A DNA stretch of 32,504 nucleotides from Sulfurimonas sp. UBA6014 (lineage in GTDB: Bacteria > Campylobacterota > Campylobacteria > Campylobacterales > Sulfurimonadaceae), in the NCBI GenBank assembly GCA_002428085.1, contig DJAA01000036.1, forward strand, positions 1-32,504, read 5' to 3'. Below the pieces are notes generated by a model. It had not been told where the DNA came from. It saw nothing but the letters and a program-made list of their open reading frames with translations, and searched no databases. Of this stretch, positions 15,654 to 23,782 are shown in pieces (position 1 is the first letter of the stretch; each line of letters starts with the position of its first letter). Position numbers and translations under genes: made by a program.

Positions 15654-16985
15654 TTATGATTTAATAATTTTTTCATTTTCAAGAAGTTTTTTACATAAAA
15701 GCTTTTTGATTCTTTTGTGATTTATTTCTAAAATTTCATATCGACAAATTCCGTCATCTGCGATATCCCCGACTTCAGGCAATCGGCCAATTAAATTAAA
15801 AACTCTTCCTCCAATCGTTATGGATTGCTCTGATTCATCAAAAACGACTTGCATAATTTCTTCAATTTTTTCTAAATTAACCATTCCGTCAAATTCGTAG
15901 GTTCCATCATCAATGACACGTATCATTATATTTTGAGTGTCATGTTCATCACTTGCATCACCAACAATCTCTTCAAGAATATCTTCCATCGTAAGCAATC
16001 CAGATGTTCCTCCATACTCATCTACAACCAAAGCAATATGGATGCGCTCTTTTTTCATTTTTGTTAAAATATCAGAGATTGAAGCATTTTCAGGAATCAT
16101 AATAATTGGTCTTACTAATTGCAACATATCGATATTTTGATGCAAAAGCACACTATTAAGTAAATCTCTAGTGTGAATCATACCGCTGATATTATCTTTT
16201 CCACCATGACAATACGGATATCGTGTATAGCGTGTTGTTGTTACAAGGTTTACATTTTCTTGCCATGATTTTTCCGAATTGATACAAATCATATCTTTTC
16301 TTGGAGTCATGATCTCTCTTGCTACTGTATGAGAAAAATCAACGGCATTTTTGATGATTTCACTCTCAACCGAGTCAATGTATCCACCTTTAAAACTTTC
16401 ATTGACAATAATTCTAAGCTCTTCGTCTGAATGAGCCATTTCATGTTCAGATGCTTGAGAAATTCCCATTTTTCTAACAAAAAAAGCAGCAACGATATCA
16501 AAAAAGCGAATCAATGGATAAAACAAAAGCCAAAACATATAGAGTGGTTTTGCCACTATCAATACCATTGATTCGGCTTTAGCAATAGCAATAGACTTGG
16601 GAATCAGTTCTCCAAAAACTACATGCAAAAAAGTTATCGTAGTAAACGCTATGGTAAAACTCACCGTATGAAGCAAAACTGGATTATCGCCAAAATAATA
16701 GGTAAACGGTGCTTCAATGAGTTTAGCCAAAGCAGGTTCACCAATCCAACCTAGTGCAAGAGAAGAGAGGGTGATTCCCAATTGGGTAGCGCTCAAAAAA
16801 GTATCAAGGGAATTTGACATCTTTAATGCAAGAGAAGCATTAGGTTTTGCGTGCTTTACCATCTCTTCAAGTTTACTACGCCTCACTTTGACGATAGCAA
16901 ACTCCGAGAGTACAAAAAAACCATTCAATAGAACTAAAAGTAGCGCTGCAACAACCATTGCAGCGGATTGTAAATCTGATTCCAA
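15654..16985 (-). CDS. CNNM/CorC-HlyC family membrane protein (DUF21-CBS-CorC_HlyC)
   Basis: A 443-residue inner-membrane protein often annotated as a hemolysin-like or magnesium/cobalt efflux protein. Order of domains: DUF21 with about four membrane helices (residues ~1-200, including LNGFFVLSEFAIVKVRRSKL and the FGELIPKSIAIAKAE motif), a CBS pair (~210-335, with MTPRKDMI and VDEYGGTSGLLTMEDILEEI VGD), and a C-terminal CorC_HlyC domain (~350-435). CNNM relatives are linked to Mg2+ export; CBS domains bind Mg-ATP. Translation starts at a TTG, supported by AGAGG 5 bases upstream. Divergent from the sensor kinase gene. Confidence 0.9.
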   Translation of the reverse strand: MESDLQSAAMVVAALLLVLLNGFFVLSEFAIVKVRRSKLEEMVKHAKPNASLALKMSNSLDTFLSATQLGITLSSLALGWIGEPALAKLIEAPFTYYFGDNPVLLHTVSFTIAFTTITFLHVVFGELIPKSIAIAKAESMVLIVAKPLYMFWLLFYPLIRFFDIVAAFFVRKMGISQASEHEMAHSDEELRIIVNESFKGGYIDSVESEIIKNAVDFSHTVAREIMTPRKDMICINSEKSWQENVNLVTTTRYTRYPYCHGGKDNISGMIHTRDLLNSVLLHQNIDMLQLVRPIIMIPENASISDILTKMKKERIHIALVVDEYGGTSGLLTMEDILEEIVGDASDEHDTQNIMIRVIDDGTYEFDGMVNLEKIEEIMQVVFDESEQSITIGGRVFNLIGRLPEVGDIADDGICRYEILEINHKRIKKLLCKKLLENEKIIKS

Positions 16986-17135
16986 ATAACCTCTTTAAAA
17001 ATTGTGTGTGTTGCATAAAAAATAAAGCTTATTTTATCATAATCTTGATTTTTAATGCAAAAGTCTTTCGCTTGAGAGATACAAAGAGAAAACTTGATAA
17101 AATATTACCTATAGTCTATTGTGCGGGGAAAATAG

Positions 17136-18578
17136 TTGATTCACAAAATTAGCATAGAACTTAAAATTATTATAAGTATTATACTTTTTACTATGATTGT
17201 TGTCTCGGTGGACAGGTATCAATTTTCCAATAATACTATGCAACAATTTATGAAATCTAAAAAATCAAAAAATGATTTACTTATTAATACAATCATTCCT
17301 ATTATTGCACTTAATATTTCCCTTGGGCTAGAGGGTGCAAATCAAGAATACCTTCAGCAAATTATTAAACAAAATGACGACTTAGAATTTTTTGAATTAA
17401 AAGATGCAAATCAAAAAATACTTTATACTTATACAAAAACTTTTCCTCAAAACTCTCATCAAAAAATAAATGGTGGTAACTTTTACAGCAAAAAAATAGT
17501 AGATTCGATTTCAAATGAACAATTAGGACTTATAAATTTACACTTTTCAGACAAAGAATTTCAAGAAGTAAAAGAAAAAAATATTGAAACAACGCTTTCA
17601 ATATTTTTGATTACCTTGATTTTATTAATCTTATTTATTGTTATTATTAAAAGAGAATTTAGGGATTTAAAAAAATTGAATAGTTATCTTGTAAACTACG
17701 ACCCAAAACTCAACAATTTAACATTAGCTCACTCGCAAAGGGAAGATGAAGTGGGCGTTATCCATAATACTATTAAATCAATGGTTGAAAAAATAAATTC
17801 TCATGCTCAAGACCTAGATGAGATGAATCAGTTACTAGAAAAAAAAGTATTAGAAAGGACAAAAGAGCTAATACAAAAAGATAGCATATTAACAGCACAG
17901 TCAAAACAGGCGGTTATGGGTGAAATGATTAAAATGATAGCGCATCAATGGAGACAACCACTCTCCACCATCACTCTTCAAATATCCAATTTAGAGATAA
18001 CTAAAATGTTAGGAAAAGTTATTGATAAGAGACAAGAAGAGGAAACTCTCAGGCAAATAAGTAACACTATTGTTTATCTCTCAGACACGATAGATGATTT
18101 TCAAAAATATTTTCATCCAGAAAAAGAAACCACAAGAATAGAGATACATGAGCTTTTGCAAAAAGCTGTTAATTTTGCAATCCCTAGAATAGAAAGACAA
18201 GCCATAGATTTAAAAATACTAAAATCAAAAGATATTTATGTAAATGTTTATATTAATGAGCTCGTTCAGGTAATACTCAATATCATAAACAATGCTATTG
18301 ACTCTTTTGTAGGTTTGCATAGAGAAGATAAATTTGTACATTTATATGTAAAAGAAGAAAAAAATACTCTCCAAATAGTTATAGCCGATAACGGGTGTGG
18401 TATTTTAGAGGAAAATATAACAAAACTTTTTGAACCCTATTTTAGTACCAAAGGCAAAAATGGAACGGGACTTGGTTTGTACATGAGCCAAAAAATAATT
18501 GAAAAACAATTTGATGGCAAAATAGATGTTGTAAGTTCTAAAGAGGGAACTTCTTTCATTATTGCTATTAGACGTTAA
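17136..18578 (+). CDS. Membrane sensor histidine kinase, orphan
   Basis: A 480-residue two-component sensor. TM1 is about residues 8-25, a periplasmic sensing domain of ~125 residues follows, TM2 is 152-171, then a HAMP-like linker (ending in EDEVGVIHNTI) and a coiled coil (~215-248). The dimerisation H-box is GEMIKMIAHQWRQPLSTITL with His270, of the HxxRQPL class common in Campylobacterota. ATP-binding motifs are an N-box (LNIINNAID), G1 (DNGCGI), the F-box (LFEPYFSTK) and G2 (GTGLGLYMS). All catalytic residues are present. The start is TTG with GGGGAA 6 bases upstream. No response regulator lies beside it, so partner and signal are unknown. Confidence 0.9.
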   Translation: MIHKISIELKIIISIILFTMIVVSVDRYQFSNNTMQQFMKSKKSKNDLLINTIIPIIALNISLGLEGANQEYLQQIIKQNDDLEFFELKDANQKILYTYTKTFPQNSHQKINGGNFYSKKIVDSISNEQLGLINLHFSDKEFQEVKEKNIETTLSIFLITLILLILFIVIIKREFRDLKKLNSYLVNYDPKLNNLTLAHSQREDEVGVIHNTIKSMVEKINSHAQDLDEMNQLLEKKVLERTKELIQKDSILTAQSKQAVMGEMIKMIAHQWRQPLSTITLQISNLEITKMLGKVIDKRQEEETLRQISNTIVYLSDTIDDFQKYFHPEKETTRIEIHELLQKAVNFAIPRIERQAIDLKILKSKDIYVNVYINELVQVILNIINNAIDSFVGLHREDKFVHLYVKEEKNTLQIVIADNGCGILEENITKLFEPYFSTKGKNGTGLGLYMSQKIIEKQFDGKIDVVSSKEGTSFIIAIRR

Positions 18579-18598
18579 TCATGTACAAATAAAAATTT

Positions 18599-20134
18599 TT
18601 AATGCAAAAAGTGTCTCACCTCTGAAAAATATAAACTCATTCCAAACTCATTTGCAGCGTCTATAATCTCTTCGTCTCTTATGCTTCCGCCTGGTTCTAT
18701 AACCGATTTTACGCCTGCTTCTGCAGCGGCGTCTATGCTGTCTCGGAAGGGGAAAAATGCTTCGCTTGCAAGTGCGGCACCGGTTACATCCAGACCCATT
18801 TCACGAGCTTTTTTGAGTGCGCATTGACTTGCGTCTACTCGGCTTGTCATGCCCATTCCCACGGCGACCATGGCAGAGTTTTTTACATAGACGACACAGT
18901 TTGATTTTGTGAGGCTTGCCACTTTGTAGGCTATTTCCATATCTTTTAACTCTTGTAACGATGCTGCTTTTTTTGTCATGAGCTTTGCATTTTTTACTTC
19001 ATCCGCGCCTACTTTGTCAGCTTCTTGAAAAACAAAACCGCCATCTATGTGCTTGAAGTCTTTTGCGTCGTTTGCTAAAACTAACTTGTCACTTCCCATC
19101 TCAAAAAGTTTAATCCGTTTTTTTGTGGCAAAAACTTCTTGGGCTTCTTCTGTGATACGCCCGGCGATGACAACTTCTAAAAATATCTCATTCATTTTTA
19201 AAGCTAACTCTTTATTTACTACGCCATTGACTGCCACAACACCGCCAAATGCTGAAACTGGGTCACATTTGAGTGCTTCTTCATACGCTTCTAAAAGTGT
19301 ATCTTTGATGGCAAAACCGCATGGATTTCCATGTTTTGTGATACAAACTGCATTTTCATCGCCAAATGCTGAAGCGATTTTAACCGCTCCGCTTAAGTCG
19401 TTTAAGTTGTTAAAACTCGCTTCCCCTTTGAGTGTTTTGAAATTGTCTGAGTAGTGTTTGTCAAACTCATATAAAGCACCCTTTTGGTGTGGATTTTCAC
19501 CATAACGCGTGTCCATGACTTTGTTACCGACTATAAACTGCTTTTCACCAAAACCGCCGTTGAAACGCTCGTTCATGTAGTTGGCTATCATGGAGTCGTA
19601 CGCCGCCGTATGCTCATACGCTTTTATCATAAAACCGCGGCGAAATTCTGCTGTGTTTTTTTCGTTTTCTATGGCGTCGATGACCGCGTCATAATCTTTG
19701 ACATCTGTTACAATGATAACGCTCTCAAAATTTTTAGCGGCCGAGCGAACCATAGCAGGTCCGCCGATGTCGATATTTTCTATAATTGCTTCAAAATCAT
19801 CTGTTTTTTCTATCGTTGCTTTAAACGGGTAAAGATTGACGCACACCAAATCAATCGCTTCCACGCCCAATTCTTTGGCTTGCTCTAGGTGTGAGCGCTT
19901 GTCACGACGGTGCAAAATGCCACCATGAACATAAGGATTAAGGGTTTTTACACGCCCCTCAAAACATTCGGGAAACTTTGTAATTTCGTCGATTTCTATC
20001 GCAGCAAGACCATTATCGACTAAAATTTTATATGTCCCGCCTGTTGAAATTATTTCGTAACCGTTTCTTACGAGTGATTTACAAAACGCAACCACGCCGC
20101 TCTTATCGCTTACGCTTACTAATGCTCTTTTCAT
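18599..20134 (-). CDS. purH: Bifunctional AICAR formyltransferase / IMP cyclohydrolase PurH
   Basis: A 511-residue enzyme catalysing the last two steps of de novo IMP synthesis: formylation of AICAR with 10-formyl-THF and ring closure to IMP. The N-terminal cyclohydrolase domain (~1-195) shows VSVSDKSG, ISTGGTYKIL, KTLNPYVHGGILHRR and IDIGGPAMVRSAAKN. The C-terminal transformylase has RYGENPHQKGALY and the catalytic CITKHGNPCG with Lys267-His268, and ends with SDAFFPF-like EAFFPFRDSID and PGGSIRDEE. ATG with CGGAG upstream. It converges with the sensor kinase gene (20-base gap). purL lies 3.6 kb upstream on the same strand but is not in the same operon. Confidence 0.98.
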   Translation of the reverse strand: MKRALVSVSDKSGVVAFCKSLVRNGYEIISTGGTYKILVDNGLAAIEIDEITKFPECFEGRVKTLNPYVHGGILHRRDKRSHLEQAKELGVEAIDLVCVNLYPFKATIEKTDDFEAIIENIDIGGPAMVRSAAKNFESVIIVTDVKDYDAVIDAIENEKNTAEFRRGFMIKAYEHTAAYDSMIANYMNERFNGGFGEKQFIVGNKVMDTRYGENPHQKGALYEFDKHYSDNFKTLKGEASFNNLNDLSGAVKIASAFGDENAVCITKHGNPCGFAIKDTLLEAYEEALKCDPVSAFGGVVAVNGVVNKELALKMNEIFLEVVIAGRITEEAQEVFATKKRIKLFEMGSDKLVLANDAKDFKHIDGGFVFQEADKVGADEVKNAKLMTKKAASLQELKDMEIAYKVASLTKSNCVVYVKNSAMVAVGMGMTSRVDASQCALKKAREMGLDVTGAALASEAFFPFRDSIDAAAEAGVKSVIEPGGSIRDEEIIDAANEFGMSLYFSEVRHFLH

Positions 20135-20200
20135 TGCAACTCCGTGAAAATAAATTGTGTGATTTTAACTAAAAGTAGATTATGAGTTTATGAAGAGAGG

Positions 20201-20221
20201 CTTAAGGCAAAGAGCCTTAAG
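20201..20221 (-). terminator. Hairpin at the end of the chemoreceptor gene
   Basis: A perfect 8-bp stem (CTTAAGGC / GCCTTAAG) with a 5-base loop overlaps the TAA stop of the chemoreceptor gene. Reading leftwards it is followed by a pyrimidine-rich stretch (CTCTCTTC), not a clean T run, so termination may be weak; on the opposite strand TTTT follows the stem. Confidence 0.5.
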
Positions 20222-21860
20222 TTTTAAAGAGAGAGAGTTTCTCTTTTAAAGTAACGGCATTGTCTTCAAGAGAGCTAATTTCATTTGATATCACATTTAT
20301 ATTTGTAACATTTTTTTCAACTTCAACACTGATTTGAGCGATTTTTTCAATGATACTTGTCGTACTCCCTCCAGTTTTATGTAACGCATCCAAAGAGATA
20401 TTCATCGCAGTAGAAGTCTCATGCATGGTCTCAACCGTCAGTTTTATTTGGTCTCTAGCTGCAGATGAAATATTGGTGATTTTTTGGATGTTCTGTGCGT
20501 TTGAGCCCATTTTTTCACTTACTTCATTGATGGACTGAACTATTACACTCACAGTTGCATTGATTTCCCCTAAGCTTTTTTGCGTACGTTCAGCGAGTTT
20601 TCTCACTTCATCTGCCACCACCGCAAAACCACGCCCATGCTCACCGGCTCGAGCAGCCTCAATTGCCGCATTCAGTGCAAGAAGATTCGTTTGGTCTGCG
20701 ATATCACCTATGATACTTAGTACATTTGTAATCTGCTGTGCATCATTACTCAGTCGAAATAAATCATCCACGATAACCATCTCAACCTCAGCACTTTTAT
20801 GCACTTCATCAATCATAGCGACTATATTTTTGCTCGCAACTTCCAAAATTTGGCTCACTTTTGCGATGTCTTTACGAACCACATCCGCATCACTGCTTGC
20901 TTCTTGAATCATCAAAACAGTGCTCGTTCCATACTCTGTTGCATTATGGACAATATTAGCAGTATTGTCCATACTTTTAGACATCTCTATAAAATTTGTC
21001 TCAAGCATTTTTACAATATTTTGGTTATTTTGAGCACTGTTTTTTGATTCTATCATGGCATCTCTTGTAGAAGAGATAAGACTATTTAAACTTTGAAAGA
21101 TACTTGAAATTTCATTTTTTGCAGTAATTTTTTTCAAAAAAGTAAAATCTTTTTTACTCTCTATCTCTTCTACACTTTGCTCTAAATTTTTTAATGATTT
21201 ATTGATAAGAATCCCAAAAAGAACACCGAAGAAAACTTCTAAAAAGAAGGCAATAATAGCAATCGTGATAACTACAGTTTGACTTATACTCAAGTCCTCA
21301 CCAAATTGAACCATTTGATTGTTTAGTGAATTATTTGAAAAATCTACAAGATGATCAAGCTCTTCTTTAGCTTTCATCGCCACAGAGTTATAAGAGCTTA
21401 TAGCATCGATTTTATCTTCAGAGTCGGCATCTGCATCAGTAAAATCACCAACCATGCCAACGCCGATTGTCCCAAGAGCTTTTGTTCTAAGCTCAATATT
21501 TTCAACCAAAACGCCAAGCTTAGCAAATTTTTCATCTTTTGATAAGAGCTTTAGCTTCTCAATTGAGACCCCAATCTCATCTTGAATTTTCTTATTTTTA
21601 TCTTTATAATCACTTTGAAGTGCTAATTGTGAAGAGGCCGCTGTTAAAAAAATATTTTGTAAAGAGGCCATAGATTCACCTATAGCATTTGAAGCTTCTA
21701 TAAGAAGAAGCTCTTGTGCTTTAAGTTGTTCAAACTGATTTTTCGATGCATTAAAAGCACTAAAACTAATAAATGTCGTAATGCTTAAGAAAAAAAGACC
21801 CCAAAAAACTATACTCTGAATTTTAAATTTAACGCTCAGTCCATCAATAAAGTCTATCAT
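20217..21860 (-). CDS. Methyl-accepting chemotaxis protein
   Basis: A 547-residue transmembrane chemoreceptor. TM1 is about residues 15-37, a ~155-residue helical periplasmic domain follows (four-helix-bundle-like, with an acidic stretch DFTDADADSEDKID), TM2 is ~194-219, then a HAMP-like linker and a long cytoplasmic coiled coil. The hairpin tip that contacts CheA/CheW is intact: DQTNLLALNAAIEAARAGEH, GRGFAVVADEVRKLAERTQ. No C-terminal CheR/CheB tethering pentapeptide is visible. Ligand unknown. A TTGACA at 21929-21934 (minus strand) inside the end of the upstream gene may belong to its own promoter, but no convincing -10 was seen. Confidence 0.94.
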   Translation of the reverse strand: MIDFIDGLSVKFKIQSIVFWGLFFLSITTFISFSAFNASKNQFEQLKAQELLLIEASNAIGESMASLQNIFLTAASSQLALQSDYKDKNKKIQDEIGVSIEKLKLLSKDEKFAKLGVLVENIELRTKALGTIGVGMVGDFTDADADSEDKIDAISSYNSVAMKAKEELDHLVDFSNNSLNNQMVQFGEDLSISQTVVITIAIIAFFLEVFFGVLFGILINKSLKNLEQSVEEIESKKDFTFLKKITAKNEISSIFQSLNSLISSTRDAMIESKNSAQNNQNIVKMLETNFIEMSKSMDNTANIVHNATEYGTSTVLMIQEASSDADVVRKDIAKVSQILEVASKNIVAMIDEVHKSAEVEMVIVDDLFRLSNDAQQITNVLSIIGDIADQTNLLALNAAIEAARAGEHGRGFAVVADEVRKLAERTQKSLGEINATVSVIVQSINEVSEKMGSNAQNIQKITNISSAARDQIKLTVETMHETSTAMNISLDALHKTGGSTTSIIEKIAQISVEVEKNVTNINVISNEISSLEDNAVTLKEKLSLFKT

Positions 21861-21887
21861 GGTCTTTGTGCCTTTTTTTATATTTTA

Positions 21888-23309
21888 CTAATATGCTAAG
21901 TTAAATAGTAAATAGTAATTTGTTAGTTTGTCAAGCGCTGTAGGATTATACATAGCAGCATCACTCATGCTCATCGGTGCTCCGATTTGGTAGCCGCTTC
22001 CTGTATATTCGTAGTCAATCATCTGTGCACCTACGCGAAGATGAGCGTAACGGTTAATAGGCTGAATATAGTAAACTTCAGTAGCTGAGCCACGCGTTGC
22101 TAGTTTATTCGCTAAATCATTTGAGCCTTGCGTAAAGCTAAACCAGTTTTGGCTTCCATGGTTGTATTCAACACCGATGCGAGGGTTATTCATCGCTTCA
22201 AAAGGAACCGTATATCTCCCACCAATCCAATATGCTGAACCATCTTTTTGCTCTGTATCACCAGGAGTACTTGTTAGCAAACCTAAAGGAGGGTTCGTTA
22301 AACCTGGAGCACTTAAAGGATTCATTAAAGAATACGCACCATTTGGCGTAGCTTGAGAAATCGCATAATGCGCAAATATATCGACTCCACTGTTAGCAAC
22401 ATCTGTAAACTCTACCATCGCGGTATAAAGGGTAACATCACCGATTGTTTGGTTATCTCCTGGAACATTAGAAACTACGTCTATCGCTTTCACTGCGCTT
22501 AGTTGTAAAAGTGATCCTTCTAATCCCAAACTGGTATCAAAAAAAGCACCGATAACATCCGAATCATTGATAGTATTTGAGTTTCCAACATAGGTATAAC
22601 TTGTATCAGCCTGATACCCTTTGCCATAACCGACCCTTAGAGCCATAGCATCCACACCGCTTATTTTTTGTAAATTTACCGTCGCCACTACTCCATCTGC
22701 AGCCCCATCAAAACTAAGAGCTGAATAGGTTGCTTTACGAACTGTGTTATCTTTAAACTGGTGGGATGGTCCATCAGAACTTGGTTGACGACCGATAGTG
22801 AGAACAAAAGGGACTTCACCGCTTAAAACAGTCCAGTCAACATAAGCACGTTCTACAAATAAACCACTATCAGAAGGACGTCTTGCTTGCATTGGGTCTT
22901 GCCCTGAATATAAATAAGTATCGCCTGTATCTGCCCAGTTTTTGTACATACTTAAGCGACCTGTAAATTTCATATCATTTGTGACATCTGAACTCATATT
23001 AAGTCTTAAACGATTCGACCATACGTTTGTATTTGAGTACTCATCTCCTGCGGCATTTTGAACTTCAAAATTGTCCACACGTGTTCGAAACTCAACACCA
23101 AACTCAATCTTATCGACCATCGTTTTTGTCTCAATTCCGTCAATGCGCTCTTCCATCTCATCTTTAACATTAGACTGTGAAGCTTTGAGCTCATCTATTT
23201 GTTTTTGCATAGCATCCATTTTATTTAATAAGTCTGTATTCGTATCTGTCGCACTTAGCGACATCGCAACACATGAAGCTATCAAGCTTAGTTTGATTAT
23301 GTTTGTCAT
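21888..23309 (-). CDS. Outer-membrane porin-like protein (DUF3373 type)
   Basis: A 473-residue exported beta-barrel protein. Residues 1-20 are a signal peptide (MTNIIKLSLIASCVAMSLSA), followed by a coiled coil at ~25-62 (LLNKMDAMQKQIDELKASQ...), as in porins that trimerise or contact peptidoglycan. The rest is a long series of alternating strands (for example FGVEFRTRVDNF, RLRLNMSSDV, FVERAYVDWTV, VLTIGRQPSS, MALRVGYGKGY) ending in FNLAY with a terminal aromatic residue, the usual outer-membrane signature. It resembles the DUF3373 family found in Campylobacterota; the transported substance is unknown. AAGGAA before the ATG. Probably co-transcribed with the small gene 15 bases upstream. Confidence 0.82.
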   Translation of the reverse strand: MTNIIKLSLIASCVAMSLSATDTNTDLLNKMDAMQKQIDELKASQSNVKDEMEERIDGIETKTMVDKIEFGVEFRTRVDNFEVQNAAGDEYSNTNVWSNRLRLNMSSDVTNDMKFTGRLSMYKNWADTGDTYLYSGQDPMQARRPSDSGLFVERAYVDWTVLSGEVPFVLTIGRQPSSDGPSHQFKDNTVRKATYSALSFDGAADGVVATVNLQKISGVDAMALRVGYGKGYQADTSYTYVGNSNTINDSDVIGAFFDTSLGLEGSLLQLSAVKAIDVVSNVPGDNQTIGDVTLYTAMVEFTDVANSGVDIFAHYAISQATPNGAYSLMNPLSAPGLTNPPLGLLTSTPGDTEQKDGSAYWIGGRYTVPFEAMNNPRIGVEYNHGSQNWFSFTQGSNDLANKLATRGSATEVYYIQPINRYAHLRVGAQMIDYEYTGSGYQIGAPMSMSDAAMYNPTALDKLTNYYLLFNLAY

Positions 23310-23324
23310 CTACAATTCCTTTTA

Positions 23325-23582
23325 TTACATACCAGCCGCTTCAGGATGATCAGAATCCGCAGCATGACTTGTTAAATATTGTTTTAGAGCATCTTTATCT
23401 GCAGGAGATAATTTATCTATGCCCAACTTTGCCATTTTTTCATCTTTTTCAAAAATCTTTTCCCACTGCTGAATTGCTTTAGAGCTTGCATTTAAACCTA
23501 AAGAAATAGCTGATTCTTTACCGCCGGCAACCACGATGGAAGCAGTAACACTAAGTGCTAAAATTATACGAAGGAACTTCAT
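23325..23582 (-). CDS. Small secreted protein resembling a cytochrome c without haem motif
   Basis: An 85-residue protein with a signal peptide (MKFLRIILALSVTASIVVA), so the mature form is about 65 residues in the periplasm. The end, IDKLSPADKDALKQYLTSHA followed by ADSDHPEAAGM, strongly recalls the C-terminal helix and tail of small class I cytochromes c, and WEKIFEK recalls their middle part. There is no CxxCH and no cysteine at all, so it cannot bind haem covalently. It precedes the DUF3373-like porin gene by 15 bases and probably shares its transcript. It may be a haem-less relative with a structural or binding role; function unknown. Confidence 0.75.
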   Translation of the reverse strand: MKFLRIILALSVTASIVVAGGKESAISLGLNASSKAIQQWEKIFEKDEKMAKLGIDKLSPADKDALKQYLTSHAADSDHPEAAGM

Positions 23583-23737
23583 ACAAACCCCTTTTTATTG
23601 AGTATATCTGCGTATGTTATCTCAATTAAAATAAATACAATCTTATTTGATAGGACCAAAAGAAGAATTATGAGGCAACTATATCTAAGCGTGTTAAAAA
23701 GTAATAGACAAGAGATTGGAAAATAAGGAGAAGAAAA

Positions 23738-23769
23738 TTTCCACAAGCCAACATCTTGGTATGTGGAAA
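23738..23769 (-). terminator. Rho-independent terminator of purL
   Basis: An 8-bp outer stem (TTTCCACA / TGTGGAAA) and an inner CCAA/TTGG stem with a 4-base loop lie 14 bases after the purL stop. Reading leftwards it is followed by TTTTCTTCTCC. It fits an intrinsic terminator. The rest of the 200-base gap (23583-23782) holds only the upstream region of the small secreted protein; a TATACT at about 23600-23605 on the minus strand is a possible -10. Confidence 0.7.
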
Positions 23770-23782
23770 GTTAAAAATGTGT

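Noticed and set aside
19047..19888. Two plus-strand open frames of about 135 codons opposite purH
   Set aside because: Both are antisense to a conserved purine enzyme and show no protein features of their own.
23599..23628. TTGAG...CTCAA inverted repeat upstream of the small secreted protein
   Set aside because: Only five outer base pairs match and the inner positions disagree; not enough to call an operator.
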